From Methanobacteriota archaeon (lineage in GTDB: Archaea > Thermoplasmatota > Poseidoniia > Poseidoniales > Poseidoniaceae), in assembly GCA_002697705.1 (NCBI GenBank), contig NZXL01000036.1, forward strand, positions 2,363 through 17,074: a stretch of 14,712 nucleotides of DNA, in the 5' to 3' direction. Made by a program: the position numbers and the translations under genes. Shown piece by piece: positions 7,545-14,520 of this stretch. The stretch's first letter is position 1. Each line of letters begins with the position of its first letter. A model generated the notes under the pieces. The model did no database searches and was not told the origin of the DNA. It worked only from the letters and a program-made list of their open reading frames with translations.

Positions 7545-10500
7545 TCACTCTAGGTATTGTTTCTCTTCGGGTTCTTCGCCATCACCCTTGTTCATTCGTT
7601 TGACAAACAAAACAAATACTATTGCTAAAACCACTAGAATTAACATTGTCAGAGTGTCAAAATCTCCAGAGTCATCGCTTGATTGACCTTCCAAAACATC
7701 AGGAATGCCGTCACCATCGTCGTCTTGGTCTTCTATCAAAACAGAAGTTATTCCTGCTGGACAATTAAGATTGTCAGGTTGCTTGTCATTATCAGTATCT
7801 TGCCATGCACAAGCATCTAGTGGCCAAGCATCTCTGTCATCATCAAATCCATCGTTATCATCATCTGAATCATAGATGTCTGGCCCACATGAACGGCCTA
7901 TTTTCAAGTCAAACCAAGTATTTTCATCACAATCTAAGGTATTATCTCCATCGGAATCTAACGGGGTCGACTCGAATGAAACCGTTACCACTGTAGATGC
8001 CCCTAAAACATCGGTCACCTGTAATTCCAAAACATAAATTCCCGGACTTGGCACAGTCAGGTTTTGAATCGGCACATCTGACATTATTTGGGAAACTTGA
8101 TTGGTTTGTGCATCGAAGATTGTCCATTGGTAGGTTAATTGTGAGATTGCATCTAAATCATCAGAAACATTTGCGGTGGCTTGGAAAACTTGTTGTTGCA
8201 TTATTTTCTGTCCAAACGATGGTTGAGTAATATTTACTGAAGGTGGCTGATTTGATTCAAGTATTATAGAAATTAATGAATTAATTTGCCAATTTGTAGG
8301 GGAATCATATGATACTGATTTAATCGGTAAGCCAGCAGAATTTGCATTTATTTGTAGATCGGTTATCTCGATCTCTCCACCATCTCCTACTTGTTTGCTT
8401 ACTAGGAGTTGATGCAAAATGGTGGTTCCTGAAACTATCTCTGATGAACTACTGCCATCCGAATAAGTTGCAAGAACCTCGAAATTAGTAGATTGAGGAA
8501 TTGACATTAATTGGGCGTCAAGAATAAGTGTGTGATATTGGTTAGATTGTGCCCCATTCCATAACGATACTGTTGATTGACCATCGAAAACCGAATCTAT
8601 GAAATTGATTATTGTATCATCGCTCAATTCACTTAGCCCTGATAGCGTGGTAGCCTCAATAACTGCTGAATAATTCTCTGCTGAAATTGTGGTCGATGCT
8701 TGAATAGTTGAGTCTCTTAAGATAAATGGTGCAGTAAAATCTCCGATATCGCCATGAAGGTCTAAACCCACAGAGTAATTATTTAGATTTAGATTCTCTA
8801 CAATCATAGAACTTGAGGAACGGCCATGGTGATTGATAAAACCATTACCTGAACCAAGACCTATCAACTCTATATTGGTTAGAAGGCCTGCTGAATTATC
8901 AAAGTCTATTGCCGGCGCTCCTGTAATCTCAACAGAATCTATTGCTAGATTACGGTTATTTCTTCCTGCTATTGCAGCTGAAGCACCAGTGTTTGCCTTG
9001 ATTGAGTCAAGAGTGAATTGTTCGTCCATTGAATCTAGCCAAAATACATTACCAGCCCCTACAAATTGTGTTGCATCGACTGAAGATATTGCCCCTGAAA
9101 CCTCGGTTAAATCAAATCCTGTTTCAATACCACTGCCGATGGTTATGTTAGATGCTTGAATCGTAATTTGCCGAGCCCAAATTGCAGGACCATTACAATT
9201 GGATAATTCTAAGTTGGAAAGAAGGATTTGAGCTTGTGATTGATATAATTCAAAACATGCACTTCCACCATCACTAAATTGAGAATTTTTGATTTCAACT
9301 ATGGCACTGCTTCCAGATTCAACATAAACTAGCGGTTCAGAGGCTGTCGAACGCATCATTGTGACGCCATCTGCATAGACTGAACCTGTTTGTGAAACAT
9401 ATAATGGAGTAGCTGCTTCAACTACATCGGTATTGGATAATTCTATTCGAGAACTTAACTGCTCACCAAGAATTAACCCCGCCCACCTAGCACCATAGCC
9501 GGTAGAAGAAATAGTAGAATCCCCTGCATCAAGAGTGCCTTCTACAGTAATAGAAACTCCATCAGAAACTCTAAACGATACTCCGTCATCAATTACCAAT
9601 GATTTCAATTGAGGGATTACCAGGTTACTTTCAAGATAGTAAGGGCTCCACTTAGCTTCAAGAATTGTCGACTCAATCATGTCACCGGAGTCTACTGTTG
9701 AAGCCATAAAGGTGTGAATAAAGGACTTTGAGGAATCCCAAGAAACAAAATCAGAGAAAGAATCTATTTGCAGTGTTATATTTTGTAATCCGCCGAGATT
9801 GTCATCATTTTGATCTATGTAACGTGCTGTTGCATTGGTAAAGACTTGTCCATATTGGTCGGTGAGTTGGTTGACCCCATTGATTGAAATCAAAGCCCCT
9901 TCTACCGGCGTACCCTTATCGATTACTGAAAGTTCTAATGAAGATAATTGGGTGAAAGAGGATTGACTCGGCACACTTATTGTTGAAAGAATATCTCCTC
10001 CAAGCATCTCAATATAACAATTGGAGTGAAGTTCTAATGACTTATTGAAAATAACCGAAACAATGGATGTAGTGGATGTACAAGACCAATTTACCACGGA
10101 ATCAACAGTTATCTGAGTGTGTTCAAATGATGTCAATAAAGCAGAAGAATAGATATTGATTCTATCTGCAGTAACTTTGGAATCTTCGCCGATTAACTGT
10201 GAAGAAGAAAGTAGAGAAATCTCAAAATTAGAGTCAACAATTAGTTCAGATGAAATCAGTTTTAATGAACTATCTCCTTGCATTACTAAATTGCCTGAAA
10301 TGTGGTGTGGTTGGCCATCTGGACGAGGCCCGAGTATTACTGACTGTCCCGCAGCAATAGTCCAATCGCCCTGAGGAATTACTGGAATTTGGACTACTTG
10401 ACTGGTTTGGCCGCCATTCAACATTTGAGTTACTCCAGTTCCGGAAAAAATAGCTTCAACGATAGAACCCTGAGAGAATAGTGGAAGAGTCGCGTACCCA

Positions 10501-12242
10501 TTTACATCACACTCTATTTCAAAGCCATTAACTATAATTGTTGCTTGAACAGGATTACTTGAGATATCAGTAAATCTTACATTTGTCTCCTCGAAATAGC
10601 CAGAAGTTGTTGTTGAAGTGGTAATACTAGTGCTTCCTCCGTAAAATATAGTTCCATCTCCAGAGGCATCATATGAGTTAGAATTGGTGTTCAATGGCAC
10701 GAATACACGGATATTAGCTTGTGAATTATCAAACATTTTCAATGGCGAATTATGAAGTTCCGCATTCCAATTACTAGTTTGAAGATATGATTGTTCTTTG
10801 AGTTGAACGCCAAATGCTTGATATTTTGTTGATAAAGACTCTGTGGAAATTTGGCTATCAAGCATCTCAATCCCGCTATCAGTGCCTCCATGCACCTCTA
10901 TTACGCCACCAGTTAATTCGGTGTTTTGTAGATAAACGCCCGTAGAAAAGTTCTCAATTTTTAGATTGTTTACTTCAATCTCAGCATACCAGGAATTTAT
11001 CCCTGTTGAGAGGGTGTCTTGTTGATTATATGTCTTGTGAATTACAAGGTTTGACCATGAATGCTCCGAATCTAATATGTCTATTGCCAGTGATTGTGAT
11101 TGTCCTACTTGAAGCATATTGTCTCCTGTTAGTGTTGAGGAGGGGCCTCTGAATACTAGACCTGATGTTTGTGTTTGAATTGTAAGATCATTTCCAGAAA
11201 TATGTCCGCTCCCAGTTGCTTCAATTGCAGTATTAGTGGATGATAGAGTCAGTTCCTCAAGGACATGGGTGCCCGGCCCTGATAACGAAATTCCAGAGTA
11301 TACATTAGTCATTGTAATGTTGTGTAAGGTGCATGTGCCCACGCATTGCTGGTCTATTACTGGACCATTACTAGAGTCGCCGTCAAAAGAAATATTGGAT
11401 ATTAGAAATGATGATGCAGCATTAGACACTAAGGCTCTAGATCCTGAAACTACAGCGTTTTCTACCAACAAATCATCACTATTGGCTGCGTCTAAAAGTA
11501 AAGCCACATTCTCGCCAATGATATTTGAAATCCTTACTTTTGAGTGAAGTTGGCTAGAAATGCCTACTGTAACTGAATCGAATCGAATTTCATCTGCATC
11601 TATTTGGCCTGCGATATTTTTCAATGCAACTCCTACACTAGAAAAATTAGAGTTGCTAATTGTTGATGTCCCCGATGTTTGAACTCCAGTAGCCGATTGT
11701 TCGATATTGGCATTATCTAATTCTAGTAAACCGCTGTTTTGAATCGAGTCATAATCAATCTGGCTAGAAAAATAACCGTCAATAGTGGAGTGGGCAATAT
11801 TATTTATTCCTATGTAGGAGTGATTTATCTGTAATTCATTTGCGATTAATTGACCATTAACTAATATTGCAGTCTTGGCATTCTCTATCAAAGTGTCATT
11901 GATTAAGGCAATCCCACTAGTTCCAATGATCAATCCTTTCCACAATCCAGCACCATGAGAACCTTGAGTTACTGGAGGGGTTGAAGAAAAGAAGTGTGCG
12001 TTCTCTGCAATTATAGTGCCGTCAACCTGTATCCAAAAGTTATCGCCGCAATCTATTGTAGTTCCAGGTTGAATTGTCAAAGTGACTCCCTGGGAAATCG
12101 TAATATTTCCTGAAAGAATTTGTTGCCCACTCCAAGTGACATCGGATGAAATGGTGCTGTCTGCTGCACTAACCATCAGTGGGCTAGATAGAGAAATCAT
12201 CAGCAAAGTTATGATGATAGATGCAGTAGAAGCCTTTCGCAT
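7545..12242 (-). CDS. Giant surface protein: two parallel beta-helix regions, Ig-like domains, TSP3-like calcium repeats, C-terminal anchor
   Basis: 1565 residues. A signal peptide spans about 1-26, cleaved near VSA-AD. Beta-helix region 1 (about 33-540) opens with a cap of the type VTWSGQQILSGNITI...LTIQPGTTI and continues with short repeated strands rich in Asn/Ser/Thr. Small carboxypeptidase-regulatory-like beta domains lie near 550-605 (VNGFEIECDVNGYATLP) and 768-810 (VEGALISINGVNQLTDQYG). Beta-helix region 2 (about 870-1240) opens with the same cap logic (YLESNLVIPQ, LDAGDSTI, ARWAGLIL). A PKD/Ig-like domain (about 1334-1425) is followed by Asp-rich thrombospondin type 3-like repeats (about 1428-1520) with four Cys. 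A transmembrane helix at about 1530-1548 precedes a charged cytoplasmic tail (KRMNKGDGEEPEEKQYLE). This fold class is used for polysaccharide binding or cleavage and for adhesion, but no catalytic residues could be assigned, so no enzyme activity is claimed. ATG at 12240-12242 has an AAAGGAG ribosome binding site. It heads a run leading to ligA. Confidence 0.88.
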   Translation of the reverse strand: MRKASTASIIITLLMISLSSPLMVSAADSTISSDVTWSGQQILSGNITISQGVTLTIQPGTTIDCGDNFWIQVDGTIIAENAHFFSSTPPVTQGSHGAGLWKGLIIGTSGIALINDTLIENAKTAILVNGQLIANELQINHSYIGINNIAHSTIDGYFSSQIDYDSIQNSGLLELDNANIEQSATGVQTSGTSTISNSNFSSVGVALKNIAGQIDADEIRFDSVTVGISSQLHSKVRISNIIGENVALLLDAANSDDLLVENAVVSGSRALVSNAASSFLISNISFDGDSSNGPVIDQQCVGTCTLHNITMTNVYSGISLSGPGTHVLEELTLSSTNTAIEATGSGHISGNDLTIQTQTSGLVFRGPSSTLTGDNMLQVGQSQSLAIDILDSEHSWSNLVIHKTYNQQDTLSTGINSWYAEIEVNNLKIENFSTGVYLQNTELTGGVIEVHGGTDSGIEMLDSQISTESLSTKYQAFGVQLKEQSYLQTSNWNAELHNSPLKMFDNSQANIRVFVPLNTNSNSYDASGDGTIFYGGSTSITTSTTTSGYFEETNVRFTDISSNPVQATIIVNGFEIECDVNGYATLPLFSQGSIVEAIFSGTGVTQMLNGGQTSQVVQIPVIPQGDWTIAAGQSVILGPRPDGQPHHISGNLVMQGDSSLKLISSELIVDSNFEISLLSSSQLIGEDSKVTADRINIYSSALLTSFEHTQITVDSVVNWSCTSTTSIVSVIFNKSLELHSNCYIEMLGGDILSTISVPSQSSFTQLSSLELSVIDKGTPVEGALISINGVNQLTDQYGQVFTNATARYIDQNDDNLGGLQNITLQIDSFSDFVSWDSSKSFIHTFMASTVDSGDMIESTILEAKWSPYYLESNLVIPQLKSLVIDDGVSFRVSDGVSITVEGTLDAGDSTISSTGYGARWAGLILGEQLSSRIELSNTDVVEAATPLYVSQTGSVYADGVTMMRSTASEPLVYVESGSSAIVEIKNSQFSDGGSACFELYQSQAQILLSNLELSNCNGPAIWARQITIQASNITIGSGIETGFDLTEVSGAISSVDATQFVGAGNVFWLDSMDEQFTLDSIKANTGASAAIAGRNNRNLAIDSVEITGAPAIDFDNSAGLLTNIELIGLGSGNGFINHHGRSSSSMIVENLNLNNYSVGLDLHGDIGDFTAPFILRDSTIQASTTISAENYSAVIEATTLSGLSELSDDTIINFIDSVFDGQSTVSLWNGAQSNQYHTLILDAQLMSIPQSTNFEVLATYSDGSSSSEIVSGTTILHQLLVSKQVGDGGEIEITDLQINANSAGLPIKSVSYDSPTNWQINSLISIILESNQPPSVNITQPSFGQKIMQQQVFQATANVSDDLDAISQLTYQWTIFDAQTNQVSQIMSDVPIQNLTVPSPGIYVLELQVTDVLGASTVVTVSFESTPLDSDGDNTLDCDENTWFDLKIGRSCGPDIYDSDDDNDGFDDDRDAWPLDACAWQDTDNDKQPDNLNCPAGITSVLIEDQDDDGDGIPDVLEGQSSDDSGDFDTLTMLILVVLAIVFVLFVKRMNKGDGEEPEEKQYLE
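7683..7961 (-). repeat. Asp-rich TSP3-like calcium-binding repeats (protein-level)
   Basis: This stretch encodes about residues 1428-1520 of the giant surface protein. Units of the type DSDGDNTLDCDE, DSDDDNDGFDDDRDAWP, DTDNDKQPD and DQDDDGDGIPDVLEG are spaced like thrombospondin type 3 repeats, which bind calcium through Asp side chains. Cys1438/1452 and Cys1478/1494 could form two disulfides. The position directly above the membrane helix suggests a calcium-stiffened stalk. Confidence 0.75.
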
Positions 12243-12247
12243 AGAAT

Positions 12248-12255
12248 CTCCTTTA
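12248..12255 (-). promoter_or_regulatory. Shine-Dalgarno site of the giant surface protein
   Basis: The minus strand reads TAAAGGAG, ending five bases before the ATG at 12240-12242. It supports that start, which is also the one giving an intact signal peptide. Confidence 0.65.
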
Positions 12256-12305
12256 CATGCTTAGCATATCAAACCAAAGGCTTCTAGTCTGGTTAGTTTA
12301 TCGCT

Positions 12306-12326
12306 AGTTTTCAATAAATTAGCCTA
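12306..12326 (-). promoter_or_regulatory. Possible promoter (TATA-like) for the giant surface protein gene
   Basis: In the gap between tRNA-Pro and the surface-protein gene the minus strand reads GGCTAATTTATTGAAAA. The TTTATT core, with purine-rich GG-AA flanks, resembles an archaeal TATA/BRE region. A start about 25 bp downstream would give a leader of roughly 50 nt. The rest of the gap shows no clear structure. The match is by eye and weak; the U-rich transcript here could equally end the tRNA transcript. Confidence 0.3.
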
Positions 12327-12342
12327 ATAGTATCGGTTTTGG

Positions 12343-12417
12343 TGGGCCCGCCCGGATTTGAACCGGGGTCTGACGACCCCCAGCCGCCAAGTATAGGCCA
12401 AGCTAACCCACGGGCCC
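12343..12417 (-). tRNA. tRNA-Pro (anticodon GGG), with an encoded CCA at 12340-12342
   Basis: The minus strand folds into a full cloverleaf. The acceptor stem GGGCCCG pairs with CGGGCCC over seven perfect pairs. The T arm is CCCGG-TTCAAAT-CCGGG. The anticodon stem GGCGG pairs with TCGTC, including two G-U pairs, around loop CTGGGGG with anticodon GGG at 12379-12381. The D arm (GGTT...) is weaker, with one mismatch, and the variable loop is four bases, AGAC. The discriminator is A, followed by genomic CCA. No intron is present. The 5' end lies only 10 bp after the rpoN stop, so it is probably processed from the ribosomal-protein/rpoN transcript. GGG decodes CCC and CCU proline codons. Confidence 0.95.
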
Positions 12418-12427
12418 TTGTATGAAA

Positions 12428-12631
12428 TTACTGGCGAGAAGCGCTGAAAGGTGCAACTTCGTGTATTAGGTCTAAGTGACCAACATACATTCTTCTGCAA
12501 CAATAGCGGGCTAATCCAACTTGATCAAGTGCATCAGAAACTTCTACTCCTGATGTGACTTTCTCATTGAATTCTTCCCACTTATGAGCAACAACTGCTC
12601 CACAACTAAAACATCTAATTGGTATAATCAT
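12428..12631 (-). CDS. rpoN: DNA-directed RNA polymerase subunit N (Rpo10)
   Basis: 67 residues, the usual length for the archaeal homologue of eukaryotic Rpb10. This small subunit helps the Rpo3/Rpo11 platform assemble in the RNA polymerase core. The zinc site is explicit: Cys7-x-x-Cys10 (RCFSCG) near the start and Cys44-Cys45 in RYCCRRM. The remaining family landmarks (IIPIRCFSCG, LARYCCRRM) are intact. ATG lies 9 bp after the rps9 stop, with a GAGGCGAT ribosome binding site overlapping that stop. It follows eL18, uL13 and uS9 genes as in many archaea. The symbol here is the archaeal polymerase subunit, not the bacterial sigma-54. Confidence 0.97.
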   Translation of the reverse strand: MIIPIRCFSCGAVVAHKWEEFNEKVTSGVEVSDALDQVGLARYCCRRMYVGHLDLIHEVAPFSASRQ

Positions 12632-12640
12632 TTTATCGCC

Positions 12641-13075
12641 TCATCGGTAAGATTTTTGTTTCTTTCTACGAGCACCACGACCAAGTTGGTGTTTTGCTTC
12701 CTTACGACGTGGATCGTTGACCAAAAGACTTCTATCAAATCTTAGATATTCGTCTCTCAACTCTTCGTCTTGGCCTTTTGCTCCACCATTATAATGAACA
12801 AGTCCACGGGCAATAGCAGTACGAATAGCGTCTGTTTGTCCCATAATACCGCCGCCGGTTGTAGTGATGTTAATGTCAACTTTAGACAATCTATTCATTG
12901 CATCTGCAATAATTAGAGGTTCCATTGCTTTTCTACGAGCCAGTGATGGTTGTAGAATTTCAATTGGTTCACTGTTAACTCTTACTCTGCCTTGACCAGC
13001 TTTAACACTAGCTCTAGCAATTGCAGTTTTTCTCTTACCAGATGTCTCAACTGATTTCTTTTGCTTACGTGCCAT
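12641..13075 (-). CDS. rps9: 30S ribosomal protein uS9
   Basis: 144 residues. Family marks are the N-terminal GKRKTAIARA, the central GGGIMGQTDAIRTAIARGL and the basic C-terminus ending KSYR, which reaches toward the P-site tRNA in the small subunit. About ten residues longer than many archaeal versions because of an N-terminal extension (MARKQKKSVETS). ATG overlaps the uL13 stop by one base (TAATG), and a textbook GGAGGTGA ribosome binding site at 13083-13090 lies within the last codons of uL13, so the two are translationally coupled. Confidence 0.97.
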   Translation of the reverse strand: MARKQKKSVETSGKRKTAIARASVKAGQGRVRVNSEPIEILQPSLARRKAMEPLIIADAMNRLSKVDINITTTGGGIMGQTDAIRTAIARGLVHYNGGAKGQDEELRDEYLRFDRSLLVNDPRRKEAKHQLGRGARRKKQKSYR

Positions 13076-13560
13076 TACTGTTCACCTCCGGTCCAACGAT
13101 GACTTGGTGCACCTAGATTGGCGCTTATATCTCCTAGAGAGAGGAACCTCTCTGGCGTTGATTTTCTTATCTTTGAATCGTCACCCGCTTGATGTCCATC
13201 AGGCAAATCGCCAGATAGATGGCTTGGGCAACCGATCTCGACACGCAGATTACGAAGTGCTCTGCGGCCACTACTCTTCTTTTGGTATGGAAGCATACCA
13301 CGAACGGCACGCTTCAAAATCATATCAGGCATACGTGGGAAAAATGGACCCTTTCTTGCGTGATTCAATTCATACTTAGCATGATACTTGTTCAAAACTG
13401 ATGTTGGGCTACCTGAAACGATGGCTTTCTCGGCATTGATTATGATAACTTTGTCATCACGGTCTTCTCTTGCCGCCTTCAAAAGGATATTAGCAGTAGC
13501 AGATGCAAGGCGGCCTAAAACAAGGCCTTCAGCATCAAATACAAAGGTAGTTTCATCCAA
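13075..13560 (-). CDS. rpl13: 50S ribosomal protein uL13 (TTG start)
   Basis: 161 residues. Family features: VFDAEGLVLGRLASATANILL at the start, VIIINAEKAIVSG (38-50), a GPFFPRMPDMILKRAVRGMLP core (71-91) and a basic RRALRNLRV segment. It is an early-assembling large-subunit protein. The start must be TTG at 13558-13560: the same frame has a TAG stop nine bases upstream and no other usable start, and the nearest ATG is in another frame. The start overlaps the eL18 stop (TTGGATGA), with a G-rich GGGGGTAG upstream as the likely ribosome binding site. The overlap and weak start suggest translation depends on ribosomes finishing eL18. Confidence 0.95.
   Translation of the reverse strand: MDETTFVFDAEGLVLGRLASATANILLKAAREDRDDKVIIINAEKAIVSGSPTSVLNKYHAKYELNHARKGPFFPRMPDMILKRAVRGMLPYQKKSSGRRALRNLRVEIGCPSHLSGDLPDGHQAGDDSKIRKSTPERFLSLGDISANLGAPSHRWTGGEQ
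13083..13090 (-). promoter_or_regulatory. Perfect Shine-Dalgarno site of rps9
   Basis: The minus strand reads GGAGGTGA, a full anti-16S match, ending seven bases before the rps9 ATG. It encodes Gly-Gly-Glu at the C-terminus of uL13, so the protein end is shaped by the downstream ribosome binding site. Confidence 0.8.
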
Positions 13561-13918
13561 GGATAACTACCCCCTTTCCTGATGGGTTTTCGTTCATTAG
13601 CTCGCCATAGGTCATTATTCGACCGCCAGCGGCTTCTATCTTCTCGCGAGCACCGGTGCTCACACTGTAGGCGGCGATCGTATGGTTACTGGTAAACTCA
13701 CCACTGCCGAGTAACTTGCCAGGCACGAGGATTGTTGCACCCTCTGGGGCATGGCGGCTAACACGGCTGAGGTTGGGGTTGGTCCAGTTCTTGCGACTTC
13801 TAGATAGACGCATGGCCACATCTCGCCAAACAGCGGAACCGGTTTCACGAGACTGGGCTTTCAGTTGGTTGATTACATCAACCAATTGTGCGTTTGTCTT
13901 GTTATTTGGGTTACTCAT
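13553..13918 (-). CDS. rpl18e: 50S ribosomal protein eL18
   Basis: 121 residues from the chosen ATG at 13916-13918. An in-frame ATG 42 bp further up would add MAIRQHASKHRGSQ, but the shorter start has a GAGGGAG ribosome binding site and gives the family's usual length of about 120. Landmarks are VDVINQLKAQS, VWRDVAMRLSRSRKN, a NLSRVSRHAPEG region, ILVPGKLLGSG and the C-terminal GKGVVILG. It is a large-subunit protein found in archaea and eukaryotes but not bacteria, which supports the archaeal assignment. It is the first gene of the eL18-uL13-uS9-Rpo10-tRNA-Pro group. Confidence 0.95.
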   Translation of the reverse strand: MSNPNNKTNAQLVDVINQLKAQSRETGSAVWRDVAMRLSRSRKNWTNPNLSRVSRHAPEGATILVPGKLLGSGEFTSNHTIAAYSVSTGAREKIEAAGGRIMTYGELMNENPSGKGVVILG

Positions 13919-13922
13919 TTGA

Positions 13923-13929
13923 CTCCCTC
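13923..13929 (-). promoter_or_regulatory. Shine-Dalgarno site that decides the rpl18e start
   Basis: The minus strand reads GAGGGAG, four bases before the ATG at 13916-13918. It favours the 121-residue product over the 135-residue one. Confidence 0.6.
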
Positions 13930-13930
13930 G

Positions 13931-13944
13931 ATGCTTTGAAGCAT
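13931..13944. promoter_or_regulatory. Inverted repeat in the rpl18e leader
   Basis: ATGCTT-TG-AAGCAT lies directly upstream of the rpl18e ribosome binding site. As RNA it could form a small hairpin next to the site; as DNA it could be a dimer-binding operator. The 97-bp gap 13919-14015 also holds a TATA-like GGTTTAATTT at its far end, close to the preceding stop. Both are by-eye observations. Confidence 0.3.
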
Positions 13945-14015
13945 GCTGCCGAATCGCCAACCCATTATCAATGCACCGACGCGGTTTTTAGCGCCAATGT
14001 AGTCAAATTAAACCA

Positions 14016-14510
14016 TTACTCGTAAAGAATATCGCCTTTTGCATCGAGTAATTCGACGGTTAATCCTGCCGCTCTACCTTGAATAATTATCTCTTCATGA
14101 AGTGTATCAGAGAAATCATCTAATGCTCCTAATGCAGTGATTCCAGCAACATCTGTCAGTTGATCTATCAAGTGATTGAGTACACAACTAACTCCGTATG
14201 CCTGTCCTGCTCTAAACGCATGATCTACTCCTCCGATTTCTGGGTCTTCTGCTTTCATTCTAAGCATAACCTGTTGAGAGTAAGCTACAAGTGCTCCATA
14301 AATCGATTCTATTATTTGTGCAGCCTCTAAATCGCCGAGAAGCATTTGTGCTTCACTGAGGGCTACTCTTACCGCATGCCCATAGGTGCTATGGGCTCCA
14401 ATAACGTCGGTTGTTTCCTTTTGCATTGCTTGGTCGATGAGGGACTTCCAGTCTTCCATGGACAAGCCACACAGGACATGCTCCTTGAAGGTTCGGCAAG
14501 TTTTGCCCAC
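14016..14510 (-). CDS. Uncharacterised helical protein upstream of the ribosomal operon
   Basis: Up to 164 residues with a GTG start at 14508-14510, or 147 with the internal ATG at 14457-14459. Neither start has a clear ribosome binding site; the GTG lies 10 bp after the preceding stop, which fits operon spacing, while the ATG gives a cleaner acidic amphipathic start (MEDWKSLIDQAMQ). The protein is soluble and probably mostly helical: Ala/Leu/Glu-rich stretches at about 47-85 and 98-120, then a GALDDFSDTLHEEIIIQGRAAGL segment and a short C-terminal strand (VELLDAKGDILYE). No signal peptide, membrane segment or metal motif is visible. I do not recognise the family and assign no function. The reading frame is intact and codon choice matches its neighbours. 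Confidence 0.7.
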   Translation of the reverse strand: MGKTCRTFKEHVLCGLSMEDWKSLIDQAMQKETTDVIGAHSTYGHAVRVALSEAQMLLGDLEAAQIIESIYGALVAYSQQVMLRMKAEDPEIGGVDHAFRAGQAYGVSCVLNHLIDQLTDVAGITALGALDDFSDTLHEEIIIQGRAAGLTVELLDAKGDILYE

Positions 14511-14520
14511 TAAACAGTAA

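Noticed and set aside
7683..7961. Dockerin domain in the Asp-rich region
   Set aside because: The Asp motifs are spaced like TSP3 repeats and lack the paired helices of a dockerin.
8833..9159. Plus-strand open frame of 108 codons opposite the giant surface protein
   Set aside because: It lies wholly antisense to a long, well-supported gene, has no ribosome binding site or recognisable domain, and its composition is that of a reverse reading of Ser/Ile/Asn codons.
11236..11547. Plus-strand open frame of 103 codons
   Set aside because: Antisense to beta-helix repeats of the same gene; no independent coding signal.
13919..13960. Fourteen-residue N-terminal extension of eL18
   Set aside because: The internal ATG has a proper ribosome binding site and gives the family's usual length; the extension would cover the inverted repeat and leader.
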